Below, in pieces: positions 53,889-64,000 of a DNA stretch of 64,000 nucleotides. A model generated the notes under the pieces. It was not told the DNA's origin, did not search any database, and saw only the letters and a list, made by a program, of their open reading frames with translations. Each line of letters begins with the position of its first letter. Positions within the stretch are counted from its first letter, which is position 1. The translations under genes and the position numbers were made by a program. The stretch covers positions 2,666,001-2,730,000 of the forward strand of contig NC_063016.1 of NCBI RefSeq assembly GCF_020509005.1, in the 5' to 3' direction. Source of the DNA: Fulvia fulva (taxonomy: Eukaryota > Ascomycota > Dothideomycetes > Mycosphaerellales > Mycosphaerellaceae).

Positions 53889-55521
53889 ATGAAACATCAC
53901 AACATGCTTCCTTACAGGGCGTGGATGGCAGTGGCACTGCTGGCGACGGGTGCCAACGCAGCTCAGAAGTACTGCTCGTCGCAAAATACTGGCTCGGGCA
54001 ACAGCCAAGGTACGTCCTTGCTATAACGCGACACGCGAACCCCGGCCGACTTACTGACCTCCTTGCTGCAGGTACCGATATATACATGTCAAATGGCCTC
54101 TGCTCGGACAACTGCAGATCGCAGTACGCTTTTGCCATCGTCTCGTATCAAAGCTGCTTCTGCTCGAACTACATACCCGCCGATCAAGAGTCGACTGGAA
54201 GCTGTAATCAAGACTGCCCTGGATACCCGGCCGAAAAATGCGGTGACGCCAACTCAGGACTCTACGGCTACATTGCGCTGGACATCGCGCCTTCTGGCAC
54301 CGCTGGAGCATCAGGCGCGAGTAATACACAGCAAGTAAGTTGTCCCTACACGACACCCACGAACCAACAGCATCCAGTCCAAGACCAACAGCATTGGCGG
54401 AGACAGCTCAGATCTGCTCATTCCATCAGACTTCACCTTGACGTCTCGTTGCTTTACTGTTTCCTTCTTCGAGCGTGTCCGCGAGTCTTTTCGCCCGCTC
54501 AACATCTCTTTATTGACGTCTACGATGAAACAGTCTACGACCATGCAGTCTTCGGCCGCACCATCTTCGACTGAAGAACCAGCGACGACTTTTGTTGTGA
54601 GTACTCCAGTCGACCCGACTGTGACCCAAAGTCCGAGTCCGAGTCCTGTCATCTCCTCTATCGAGAGACCTGTCAGAGGTCACACCTTCATCATGCATAG
54701 CCTATGCTGTGTCCTCTGTGCGACTGATCTGCATCTAACCTTGACTGCGACTGGTACAGCGTTGACACTTGCTGACACAACTGATACAGACATCTACATC
54801 GGGCACAACATCGACCCGAGCGCCTGTGACATCAACGCGTGAAACATCGACGACAGTGCCACCAAACACCGAGGAGTCGGCAACGCCGGTGACCAGTGTC
54901 GTAATGACAACAATCTCTGGCGCTGTTGTGACACAGACTGTCACCTCGACACCTGTTGTGGCCAGTGGGTCGCACGACCAAGTGCCCCTGCAGCGTCAAG
55001 ATGGACTGGGAGCTGGCGCCATAGCAGGCATTGTGATAGGAGTTTTGGTGGGAGTGGCATTGGTGGCCATTATTGCATTCCTCTTGTGGCGCCGAAAACA
55101 CAACGCCGATGACGAGCGGCAAGGCGGTAGCGCTACTGGATCGAAGAAGAGAATGACACGCAACGTCAGTGTTCTTAGCAAGGCCGGACTTCTGACCAGA
55201 AACAACACTCGTCATAGCATGGGCGAGCACGACGATGTGCATCCTACAAGCCAGAACAGTGTCCGACATTCAATGCTGTTCGCCGGCAATGACGGCGTCA
55301 GCCCGGTCAGCCCTCTGGATAGCAGCCACTCCGGCGACAGCACAAGGCATAGCAAGCCCATGGTGTACGACCAACGACTCAATCCAAGTGTCCTCTTCGC
55401 CAACCAAGAGGCAAACGGCAGTCGTGTCTCCATGCAGGACACCCAAGACTATTCCCGGCCTCTGGGAGTTATGAACCCGGACCCACGAGCGAGCTTCGAA
55501 TCGCGCATGAGTCGGGTGTAG
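53889..55521 (+). CDS. WSC-domain cell-wall stress sensor-like membrane protein
   Basis: The architecture is that of yeast Wsc/Slg1 sensors, which report wall stress to the Rho1-Pkc1 pathway. There is a signal peptide (WMAVALLATGANA), then a WSC domain at 53950-54300 with eight Cys (KYCSSQNTG, SNGLCSDNCRSQYAFAIV, CFCSNYIPADQE, CNQDCPGYPAEKCGD). A long Ser/Thr/Pro stalk follows, then a transmembrane helix (GAIAGIVIGVLVGVALVAII then AFLLWRR) and a 150-residue cytosolic tail with repeated RHS/RHSM motifs. The intron at 54010-54071 is certain. At least two more introns lie in the stalk (one from 54335, one ending about 54788), but their exact borders are unresolved because the stalk has no fixed sequence. 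The last exon ends at TAG, 55521. Confidence 0.82.
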
Positions 55522-56255
55522 TAGCCTGGCACACGCAACCATTTCATCGTACATAACGACGACACGCACGTACATGGCATTTAGCGGCAGGACGAACCTG
55601 CAGGGCGTTCTTTTGGTGATTTTCAGAAATACCCGCGGAGAGTACGACGGGAGGTCGTCTCACACGTGCCGGCGTTTTCTTCTTATCGAAGGCACAGTAT
55701 GTCAGACTGTGCGCACCTTCATCGCACATGATTCATCTACACTCATTCTTACATGTTCAGAAATACAGTGGCGGAGCGAAATGTCAAGGACAGGGTACAG
55801 AGAAAAGACAGCGACCGCACATTATGGACCAGGCGAAGGAAGACGACTGGTGTCGATGCAAGGGGGAAAAGTCTTAATAGGTACGCTACGTAATTATGTC
55901 TACATTGAATGAACATGAAGACCTTAACACTACACAATGCGTGTACCAACAGCGTCTTTGGTGTACGCGATTCGGAAGGAATCTGGTTGATGGGACAGCC
56001 TGTCTCACGCTACGTCGAATACGTGGTGCATGCTACTGCCTGCAGGCATCATGGCGTCCTCTATTCACCTCTTGACATGCTTGACCCTCATGGCACTGCT
56101 ACCCTCGAGACAAGAATGGACTCAAGGTGCACAACTGCTAATTTGTCAATTGCCTTGGCCATCATGTGGCACCGCATCGTGGACAAGTACAAGTGACATG
56201 CTGCATTCACGGATAGCAGGATTTAGGATATGTAGCTCCTCAGACCAAGTCTAAC
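55522..56255. other. Intergenic stretch
   Basis: 3' region of the WSC gene and promoter of the coiled-coil gene. No coding signal was recognised. Confidence 0.3.
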
Positions 56256-57003
56256 ATGATGGAGTGGCCATCAAACATCACCCCGACCAGCACGATCCTT
56301 CCCGGCTCCACGAAGGCAACAGTACTTGACAACGGCAGCACGATGAAGGGAGAGTCCTCCTCTGGCAAGACCAGCATGAGCGAGAAGGTCCGGGCGAAAA
56401 TCTCGAAGTTGAGGAAGAAACCGCATGTTAGTAATGAGCAGAAGTTGCAGGCGAAGATTGATAGCTTGAATTCGGAGGCTGGGGAGCTGAATGGAGAATG
56501 TGCTCGTCTTCGAGGCAAGTCACCCCAACCCACGCCATCCCGGCCCCCCGTTTGCTAATCGACGCATAGAGAAAGCCACCTCCTTCACCACCCGCGCCGA
56601 AACCACGCCCGCACCAGCCGAAGCTCCCCCCAAACGCGACGCTCTCTTCGAACGCAACTCCACCGCTCCACCAGGTCAATACGACGCCCAACTCAAAGCC
56701 CGTAACCTCCTGTTGGGCGACTGGCTCCTGTTTGAGAAGGATGTGAGAGCGTACTCGAAGAAGCTGGATCGATTTGAGGGGACTGTCGAAGGGTTGAGGA
56801 AAGATCATGTCAAGCCGGGACAGGCGATGGGGAAGATGGAACATCACTTTGAAGGGTTGGAGAATGCAGTGTTTAATTTGAAGGAGCAGCGCACTGAGCT
56901 TAAGAAGGCAGTTGCGGGTGTGCCTTTGCCGGTTAGTCAGGAGGTTATTAGGGAGGATGGGAAGGATAAGGATCGATATCCGCATGCTTTGCCGCCGAAG
57001 TAA
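56256..57003 (+). CDS. Hypothetical coiled-coil protein with a GC-AG intron
   Basis: Two exons (56256-56514 and 56570-57003) encode 230 residues. The intron is 55 bases long with donor GCAAGT, branch-like GCTAATC and acceptor CATAG, and its removal gives one frame (ECARLREKATSF). Exon 1 is polar, then basic (SEKVRAKISKLRKKPHVS) and helical. Exon 2 has a Pro-rich linker and a long charged helical part: LLFEKDVRAYSKKLDRFEG, TVEGLRKDHVKPGQAMGKME and AVFNLKEQRTELKKAV. Heptad-like spacing suggests a coiled coil. I do not recognise the family, and no signal peptide or membrane helix was seen. Confidence 0.6.
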
Positions 57004-57544
57004 GGAGGGTGGTGTGGTTAATGTCAGTGCGTCTGGCGCGACCAGGTGTTGGAGGCGTCTGATGCGATTTTGCTGCTGGGCAGCCGGGACTCTCTGCTTT
57101 CTTGAGGTACAGCGTCTTGACAGGTCGGAAGGTTACTTCATTAGCATAGCCGTACCTAGTTGCTCCTAAAGTAGCGCGTCGATTGGCAGCAATCAGAATT
57201 GTCCACCAGAACTGCGCTAACGAAATACCCCTCTGGCGTGTCGAGGCTCTGTATGCTAGGCAGAAGTGTCTCGGCTGATGGAGGGAGAATATGTTTCTAC
57301 TGCATTTGTTCCATACACTTTCAGCACACCCAGGTATCAACAGCACTAAACGTCAAACGCGACAGGCACATCACGGCCTTAACGCAAGAGTATTGCTACA
57401 GCAGAAGTTGGTGGTTTGCTCACAATGGAAATCTTGACCAACAACACGCCGTCCTCACAGACTGCTCTCGGGCGGGTATCTCGTCCAACGCCAGGCTGCT
57501 GGCACTTCTTACTACTTCCCAGCCAATCCATGAGAGGCCCGACT
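57004..57544. other. Convergent 3' region
   Basis: Between the ends of the coiled-coil gene (plus) and the EBP-like gene (minus). No coding signal was seen. Confidence 0.3.
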
Positions 57545-58294
57545 CTACCTCGCCTTCTTCCCAACCTCAATCTGTCGCTGTCGTTCCTGCAACCTCAGTG
57601 CTCCAGAGATCTTCCCGAATGCCTCGTACAATATCCACACCGGGATCGCGACCCACAGCGCAGCATTGAAGAAGACCAAATACAGCCACAGATACATCCA
57701 ATTGGAGGTATCGAGGTTCGGCGAACCAGACAACCATTCGGGAGCGAAAGTCATGAAGCCACCGTACAGCTCTCCAGTAGCTAGCACAATCATCCAGAAC
57801 CACACCTCAGGCTTTCCCTTCCTCAGACAGTCGCAGATATAGACTGCCATTGGCCCGGCAATAAACACGGTCAACAGTTCCAACGATATAATGGTCAAAT
57901 CACTCCCACTCCACCGTGCGTCTGCTTTTGCATACTCCATCCACAACTTTGCGAAAGGGTTATTACCATATTCGGAGCCGTAAATTCGATCGTGGTGGCC
58001 GAGGAAGTAGATGCTCGGGGGAAGGTAGGGAGATGCTGGGATGGAGTCGAGGTTGGCGAGGTCGGTGAGGGTTGTGGTGTAGCTGAAGAAGCAGTTGTAG
58101 AGATAGGAGCCTTCGAGCAGGAAGTGGATCAGGGCGTCGAAGGCATGCCAGATGAAGAGGAGACGGATCTTGGTGGAGGTGGAGCGCGGGAGGAGCGTGA
58201 GGGATGCGAGGTAGGCGGTAAGCAGGATTGCGACCGTGGAGAGGAGGGAGTAGACTGTGGTGGTGCTGATGAAGGTGGGCGGTTCTGCGGACAT
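57545..58294 (-). CDS. EBP/EXPERA-domain protein (sterol delta8-delta7 isomerase-like)
   Basis: The 249-residue protein has about five transmembrane helices and the EXPERA layout of emopamil-binding proteins, ER enzymes that move the C8 double bond of sterols. The catalytic-region marks are present: His and Glu in FDALIHFLLEGSYLYNCFF, Glu and Thr in SDLTIISLELLTVFIAGP, the GELYGGFMTFAPEWLSG loop, and Asn and Trp in YLVFFNAALWVAIPVWILYE. Yeast uses the unrelated Erg2 for this step, so filamentous fungi often carry EBP-like proteins in addition; whether this copy isomerises sterols is inference. The C-terminus is Lys/Arg-rich. The ATG at 58294 is the first in frame. Confidence 0.88.
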   Translation of the reverse strand: MSAEPPTFISTTTVYSLLSTVAILLTAYLASLTLLPRSTSTKIRLLFIWHAFDALIHFLLEGSYLYNCFFSYTTTLTDLANLDSIPASPYLPPSIYFLGHHDRIYGSEYGNNPFAKLWMEYAKADARWSGSDLTIISLELLTVFIAGPMAVYICDCLRKGKPEVWFWMIVLATGELYGGFMTFAPEWLSGSPNLDTSNWMYLWLYLVFFNAALWVAIPVWILYEAFGKISGALRLQERQRQIEVGKKAR

Positions 58295-58790
58295 CGTGAA
58301 TATGCTATACTACGGGTGAGCATGGTCGAATTATGACTTGTAGAGATGGACGGTGATATGGACACCGTCGTCCCACCACTTTCCGCACGCGTCAAGAGCG
58401 CGTCTTGGTAAGGGTTCGTTCCTTCCTTGTCGCATGTCGTTGCTACAACCTACCTTCATATCCGGTTTTCAGTACATCTCAGCAATCGGTTTTGTCATCC
58501 TGAAATGTCCGGCGACATGACATCAAAATCATGTCCACAGCTCTTCGAAGGAGGACACGCGAACCTCCTTTTCGACGCGCCTACAACACAAGGATGAGCA
58601 GTCCCACAAGATGAAGGTGAAGCAAAGGGCTAGCGACGCTCTCTCTGTGCTACGTCGTCAACACGTCCACTCAAATCGTGAGCGCAAGCGACGCTGCTCT
58701 GTCCTGACAGGCTCTCGGCCCAGTACTCATGCCTCTTTTCTAATGGACGCATTGAGCATGTGGTAGTCCGCCAGACAGGCTTTTTTTAAA
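58295..58790. other. Divergent intergenic region
   Basis: Lies between the starts of the EBP-like gene (minus) and the HET gene (plus); presumably holds both promoters. No other signal was seen. Confidence 0.3.
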
Positions 58791-60303
58791 ATGGCCTACG
58801 AGACTAATGGCATCGATAACACAGTCTCCGAACCTCCCGTATCTCAACCACCTCCTTCTGGACCGTACGTTCACCCAGCCTTGCGTGGCGCATCCCAACA
58901 AATACGCCTCATCAGCATCTCTTCAGCTACGAAAGGCGATGACCTGCTCTGCTCTATGAAAGTGTATGACCTGAAAGCTGTCAGTGGGCACTCATACCTC
59001 GCGATCTTCACAAGATGTCTCTTCTCTGGCAAGACATGGCACGTTACGAAAAAACGCGATCTCGTCTATTTGGTGGTAACATATGGTCGGCGGCATTGCA
59101 CTGACATGAGGGACAAGATCTATGGCCTCCTCCCGCTTGCAGATGTCGCAGATCGAGAGGAAATTCCCGTGGATTATGATCTACCATTATCCTCACTCTT
59201 GAAACGGTACGAAGCTTTCTGCTCGGAGTTTTGGGTCACAGCAGATGACGGTTGGACTACCGCGAAGCGGCCGCCCAGTGTGCAGCGAGAGAGTATCCAC
59301 ATCTTGGCTCAAGCATTCAGTGAGGACGAGGCGTTCACTACAAACTTCGTGGAAGTTACTCGCCATTGCCCGAGCTCCGAGAGCCAAAAGCCAAAGAGAC
59401 TGTCCCCCAAAATGTGGCAGACGTACCGCATTGACACCGAGACCGGTGATGCATTGAACCCTATGAACGATTTCACATGGACACCTCTAGCTGGGGCTAT
59501 GCTTCGCACGCATGGATCTTCCCGCCATTGATACTGCATTGCGCATCGCTTGGCGATGAGGATTCTGAGATGGTGATTATGGTCCCCGGTCATACCAGGA
59601 GCGGCGACTTCCTGTTTTGTCCCACAGGCGACGCTCGCCATGAGCCGGCTGCTAAGTGTCCAGATGTGCTCATGCTGACTGGCAGAGAGGATCAATCACA
59701 AAACATGGCTATCACCGGGTTCGCCAGGCTCTGCCAAAACAGTACGCCGTGGCGGGCAATGCCGACAAGTGAGCTCATGCCATCGAGCATATGGAGGTAT
59801 GTACCCCTGGCAAAGAACATCCGGCGTTGATGTTCGTGCTGGCCATGTATAGACGGCTGTATGTCTCACAAGATCCGCTAACGCATCGTTCGGTAGTCCT
59901 GCATTGGTGGCTGCTTGCCCGGGACACGCACGCTACGAAATGGCTTCATGCCGTAGGACTCGAATGTCTCCATGGGCCTCTCACTTCCTGGACAGACGGG
60001 GTAAGAGACGGCCCAAGTTACATCTCTTACAACATCTCGAGCATGAGGCCAAGTCACGAAGTCGAAGAATCATCTCGCGGCCGTCGCAGACAATCTTACT
60101 GGAAGGTGCTCGAGGTGTTGGTCAGTGACAAACTTGGGCGGCCACTACGACGACTCGAGGCTTCCGCACCCTGCGATCTAGGCACTTTCAAGAACAAGAG
60201 TATCCATTGTTCCAAGGCCGATGCTGAGATTTTGAACTTGACCTTAGCGCAGATCCACAAATTGCAGAGGATCAGGCATCTGGCGGCTGACATCGGAGAA
60301 TAA
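58791..60303 (+). pseudogene. HET-domain protein, core deleted and frame broken
   Basis: Heterokaryon-incompatibility (HET) proteins can trigger cell death when unlike fungal individuals fuse. Here the domain start is seen as QIRLISISSATKGDDLLCSM, and the usual downstream block as RRHCTDMRDKIYGLLPLADV then IPVDYDLPLSSLLKRYEAF. The central part of the HET domain (the WG motif through the WIDAICIN-like motif) is missing between them, apparently an internal deletion. The first frame ends at TGA, 59529-59531, while a second frame (from about 59450) continues with a HET-type C-terminus (MVIMVPGHTRSGDFLFCPTG). A GT-AG intron at 59797-59852 then joins in frame to RRLYVSQDPLTHRSVVLHWW and on to 60303. 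The join near 59450-59530 is not explained by an intron, so one lesion is likely. Confidence 0.6.
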
Positions 60304-60800
60304 GGTCGCGCATCGTGACTGGTCACATCCGCAGAGAAGACTTCAAGCAAGGATGCTGAAATCCTGGTCGAGATGCACTTTGACACATTGCCGTTTCAGA
60401 GGTGGGTTGATTGTGCAAGCTGTGCTGATGAGTGGACCGAGGGTTATGATCACAGAATTCGCCGTCTGTACGATGTTACAAGTGTGTTTCGTTCGCTACG
60501 GTAGCATCGAAGCGCGCTCCTCACGTCGACAACAGCTGAGGGACTCAGCTACTCGAAGGCCTTCGGCAGATGACAATTGACATTACTTCTCGAGCGCAGC
60601 GGCCAGCTCTTCTATCCATACGCCTCAGACCATGAGTCTTCGTTGACAGTTCTGGTTCTTCCACAAGTAGTGGTGCATAGTCGTCTCAACCCCAGTGATG
60701 GTCCATTGTGAGAAAGAAATCTCGTTTCACAGCAAATGATCAACATAGTGAGGGACTTCGTTGACTCCTGGATTGCTTACTGTATGGAGCTTCTTCGATC
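60304..60800. other. Gene-free stretch before the transposon block
   Basis: No coding signal. It ends at the (TAGA)n tract that marks the 3' end of the LINE remnant. Confidence 0.35.
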
Positions 60801-61900
60801 GATATATAGATAGATAGATTTGTCATTCCCCTGTTCTAGGACCCTTTTCGGCCTATGCAGGTATATGTCTATTGTTATGTACAAAGGGAAACCCGAATAG
60901 GTGAAAACCCTTCCCGCCCCCGACTTCTCCTTGTCTAGATTAGCTTTCCCTCTGAACGTGCGTAGTCCATGTCACTACCCCGTTAGCCCCCGCTCCCAGC
61001 CGGTCTCGTCGCGCTGCGCCGTGTCCTCTCTTCCTGCACTGCTCCTACTAGGCGGTACTGTTCTAGCCAGCCCTTCTCTAGTATCCCGTTCGTAATGCGC
61101 CGTAGGTCCTCAACGTTGTTAAGAAGTGCCCTAATCGTCCGGTTCCTCGCCTTTACCATCCACTCCCCCCTTCCTAGCGACCACCTCGGACAGACGAGGA
61201 GTGCGTGCCGTATATTCTAGGAGTGATAGCCGTAGGGGCAGCTAGTATTCGTGTATTCTGGAACCTTCCTCCATAATAGGTACCCCTAGAGGCCGATGTG
61301 TTCGCTTCGTAGTTAGGTTGCTATACTACTCTGTGCCCTCGTAAGGCGGTAGTAGATAAGCTTCGGGGGGTACTTGACCGCGGATTTTGTGGCTGACCAT
61401 TCCTTAGGTTGTCCCGCTGGCTAAGGGCGTCCACTATGCCCTACAACCTAGTTGTTCTACCTCTCTTTCTATAGTTGCTCTACAAACGATTTCTTACCCT
61501 CCTATTGTGTTGCTAGCTGTTCGTCCCTTACCCGGTAGTTCGGCTCGTTTCCGGGTCGAATGCCCTTATACGCTAGTACTAATTCGCGGGCCCTTACGAC
61601 TGCACTAGCGATGACCTTCTATACTAGGTACTATGCCGACTTGCCTAAGTAGGAGGTCCGTAGTCCCTAGATATATAGGTCGATCGGCGGTATAGCGGTC
61701 TCGTACTTAAGTATCCTTATTCGTATCGACTGACCTAGCTATTTTATATTAACACGACTAGAGGATAAACCCGGATTAGCTATCGCTAAACACGACACAA
61801 TCGAAAGCCCTTATCGAGGCCATTCTAACGACCTATAACGTAGGCTACTACCCCTAGAATTAAGGGAGTTCTACCTTATTTAAGCTAGATAGCTTGAAGT
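60801..61900 (-). mobile_element. 3' remnant of a non-LTR (LINE, Tad/I-like) retrotransposon, RIP-affected
   Basis: Read on the minus strand, this encodes the C-terminus of a LINE polyprotein, after the reverse transcriptase. Recognisable pieces are AIPPIDLYI (the usual PPVDLYLD-like motif), KVIASAVVRARELVLAYKGI, the Zn-like knuckle block TNTSCPYGYHS and HALLVCPRWSLGRGEWMVKA, and the end block NVEDLRRITNGILEKGWLEQ. Many TAG and TAA codons stand at positions where Gln is expected, the sign of CpA-to-TpA change. The 3' end lies at a short simple repeat (tagatagatagat, 60806-60819), typical of LINE tails. The left limit of coding homology at about 61900 is approximate. Confidence 0.75.
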
Positions 61901-62400
61901 TCTCTTCACCCTATTTCTTCAGCTCTATAGCCCTAAACGCCGCGGAGGTGCCTAGCTACATTAGGCAACTCCTAGGCAATAGTAGCCTAGGCTACGGCAC
62001 TAACGGCGCCTACGGCTCTATAGGCGAAGCTCCCCTAAGATAACTAGTAGCAACTTATAGAGGACGCAAAAAGTATAGAGACTAACGATCAGCTCCTATA
62101 CCGGTCTCTATAGGTAATGATCACTTAGCTACGCACGGCGCTAGTCCTATCGTATCACCGAGGGCAACAAGAAATAAGGACGACGTCTTAGGCGATTAAT
62201 AAGGCCACCCGGAGTTAACACCCCTATAGCTAGGTATCGGTCGCGGCTTCGATACTAGGCCCCCGCCTAACGTACGATGTCATAGTCTCCCTACAGAGTG
62301 TACAGAAGGTAGGGACAGAAGAGCTTTAGAGTGCTTAGAAGTCGTCAAGAAGTGACAGTCCAGCTTAGTGTATAAGCGCTAAGAATTATATGCCCCGTAA
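61901..62400. mobile_element. RIP-affected repeat sequence of unknown class
   Basis: The stretch is depleted of CA and TG dinucleotides and full of TA-containing stops in all frames, like its neighbours, so it is part of the transposon block. I could not assign it to the LINE or to the gag element. Confidence 0.45.
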
Positions 62401-62780
62401 CATTCACTACGGGACCTAGCCCTCCAAATTCACCCCTCTACCAAACCTTAATAGATTCACTTCGGCTCGTAACTATATGACTCACGGTACTCCCGCGAGC
62501 ACCCGCGACTACGCTAGACCCTAGAAGAAGCACGTGGAAGACTCGGAACGTAGGGTAGGTTAGAATAAGGTTTTAAGCAAAGCTACTAAGCGCGGCTTCG
62601 CACGGGTTAGCCCTATTAATACGGGGACACGTACTCGCGAGGGTCGCGTATAAATATCTGGCCTTCCCTAGGCCTCTCTTGCTTTCTTCGTCTTTCGTTT
62701 TATGTAGCAATTATACTATACCCTTTTATATCTGTACTTCGCACCTACATTCTCGCTTTTACCCTTATATCTTATAGGCC
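62401..62780 (+). repeat. Candidate 5' LTR of the plus-strand retroelement
   Basis: Directly upstream of the gag region lies a non-coding segment with a TATA box (tataaatat at 62649-62657) and a pyrimidine-rich stretch after it, as in a retroelement LTR. Exact ends and the primer-binding site were not found; RIP changes (TG...CA ends to TA) would hide them. The second LTR would lie beyond the window. Confidence 0.35.
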
Positions 62781-62879
62781 AGGCTCTCGCCCTAACATTA
62801 CGAAAGACTAACAAACCGTTAACTACTCGAGTCATCCTTATAGGTGACTACGCTACCGATAGAGGTGTTAACCTCGACA

Positions 62880-64000
62880 ACTAAGACACTCTATTCTACT
62901 TTAGTAAGTAGACTAACATCCCCTTCTCGAACGCCGCTACCTTCGGTGCCTAGGTAAACGCTAACCCCGACACCGCCTACGCTCTTATTAACCGTACCGT
63001 CTCCTCTTTCCGCGAGACCGCCTAGTAGGTCGAGCAAGTAAACAACTAAGTAATATACCTTTAAGGTATTATAAACACCTTCTAGAACCTCGCCCCGTAC
63101 GCCGACGATAACCGCCGCTAGTACTTCTCTAAGAAGGTTAACGACCTAGACGAGTTCGACGGCAATAAGAGTAAGTTTGAGGCATTTGAGACATAGCTTA
63201 CTATTAAGCTGTTAGCTAATACCGACCACTTTCCGTAAGAGAAGGACAAAGTTACGTACGTCTTCTCCCTCCTTCGGGGAGACGCCGCGGCTTAGGTATA
63301 ACACTACATCGATAACGCTACGTAGACTATCGGCTGCCCGGACGTCCTTACCTTAATATAGGACCTCCGTACTGCCTTTAGTGATCTAGACCGTAGAGCC
63401 ACCGCCTAGAACGCTATCTATAACCTCCTCTAGAAGAACAAGAGCTTCGCCGAGTACCTCGCGGCCTTTAACCGCGACATCGGGTTCACCGGCTATAACG
63501 AAGAGACTAAGAAGAGTACTCTCCGCCGTAGTTTGTTAGTAGAGCTTCTTCGAGCCCTCGAGGACAAGGACGTCGGTGCTATAAGCTTCCGTAAGCTCGT
63601 CGAGACCTACTAGCGCCTCGACTCTAATATAAAACACACCGCCTCTCTCCTCGCTTCCCGTTCTTAAGGTCGTTAGCCTCGTAGTCCCGGAAGCCACTTC
63701 GCTGCTCTACTAGGCGCCGCCGCTCCTACGGCTCTCCCTCCCGTCTCTATAGGTGACGCTATAGATCTTAGCGCTAGTGCCGCCGTCCCTCGAGTCTAGG
63801 GCCTCGTTAACGGTAAGCTTACTCCCGAAGAGAAGCTTCGCCGTCGCTAGGCCGGACTCTATACCTACTACGGCGGTCTAGGCTATATCGTAGCTAACTG
63901 TCTATAGCTCGCTACCCGTAACGCCCGTAACCCGGTTCGCGGCGCTATCGGCGCTATCGAGCCTACTCCTACTGCTCCCGCTAAGTAGGAAACAGCCTAG
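62880..64000 (+). pseudogene. RIP-mutated gag of an LTR (Ty3/gypsy-like) retrotransposon
   Basis: One reading frame runs across 1.1 kb and is interrupted almost only by TAG and TAA codons at places where Gln is expected. Between them the translation is a clear gag capsid: FDGNKSKFEAFET, KDKVTYVFSLLRGDAAA, ATAQNAIYN-type and KNKSFAEYLAAFNRDIGFTG. The nucleic-acid-binding knuckle near 63860-63905 reads LYTYYGGLGYIVANC: two Cys and the His of a CCHC motif have become Tyr. No Met remains (for example DAIDLS for the usual DAMDLS). All of these are C-to-T or G-to-A changes in CpA/TpG. The element runs off the right edge, so pol is not seen. Confidence 0.85.

Noticed and set aside
62880..64000. Possible genetic-code change with TAG and TAA read as Gln
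   Set aside because: The same stretch also shows Met-to-Ile, Cys-to-Tyr and His-to-Tyr changes, and neighbouring intact genes end at TAA, TAG and TGA, so RIP explains it better.
1..64000. CRISPR array, operon, riboswitch or bacterial-type system
   Set aside because: No regular spacer-repeat array or bacterial-style gene order was seen; spliceosomal introns show that the window is eukaryotic.

Overview
This 64-kb window is from a filamentous ascomycete genome, probably of the Dothideomycetes. The genes carry short GT-AG introns of about 45-75 bases, lie on both strands without operons, and belong to typical fungal families: Zn2Cys6 regulators, 2EXR/F-box-like proteins, HET proteins, WSC sensors, heme-thiolate peroxidases and fungal glycoside hydrolases. 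Transposon copies at the right end show the CpA-to-TpA decay left by repeat-induced point mutation (RIP). The class-level call is inference from gene content; no marker gene for the species is present.

Left part (1-25.8 kb): a Zn2Cys6 regulator with a late in-frame stop, a GNAT acetyltransferase, a frameshifted FAD-linked oxidoreductase, a Cys-rich HExxH protein, a 2EXR protein with one nonsense codon, a small membrane protein, splicing factor SYF2, a GH53 endogalactanase, a DUF1989 protein with a long basic tail, a secreted Cys-rich protein, a heme-thiolate peroxidase, a second 2EXR protein and a frameshifted DUR3-like urea transporter.

Middle part (25.8-47.5 kb): a 1156-base deletion derivative of a Fot1/pogo-type DNA transposon with intact inverted ends and a TA duplication, a predicted nuclear orphan protein, an SDR, the DEAD-box helicase DBP9, two unknown proteins, an APC-family permease, a secreted protein of a fungal decarboxylase-like family, a GH5 endoglucanase and an FAD-Rieske oxidoreductase with two in-frame stops.

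Right part (47.5-64 kb): three tandem diverged paralogs of a family I do not recognise, a 3.3-kb stretch without genes, a WSC-domain sensor, a coiled-coil protein with a GC-AG intron, an EBP-like sterol isomerase and a damaged HET gene. The last 3.2 kb is a mosaic of a LINE 3' end (minus strand) and a heavily RIP-mutated gag (plus strand) that runs off the window.

The genes do not form one pathway. The recurring theme is decay: seven dispensable-type genes each carry one or two clean lesions, while the housekeeping genes SYF2 and DBP9 are intact. The lesions may be real pseudogenization or assembly errors. The best candidate for something undescribed is the tandem paralog family at 47.8-50.6 kb.
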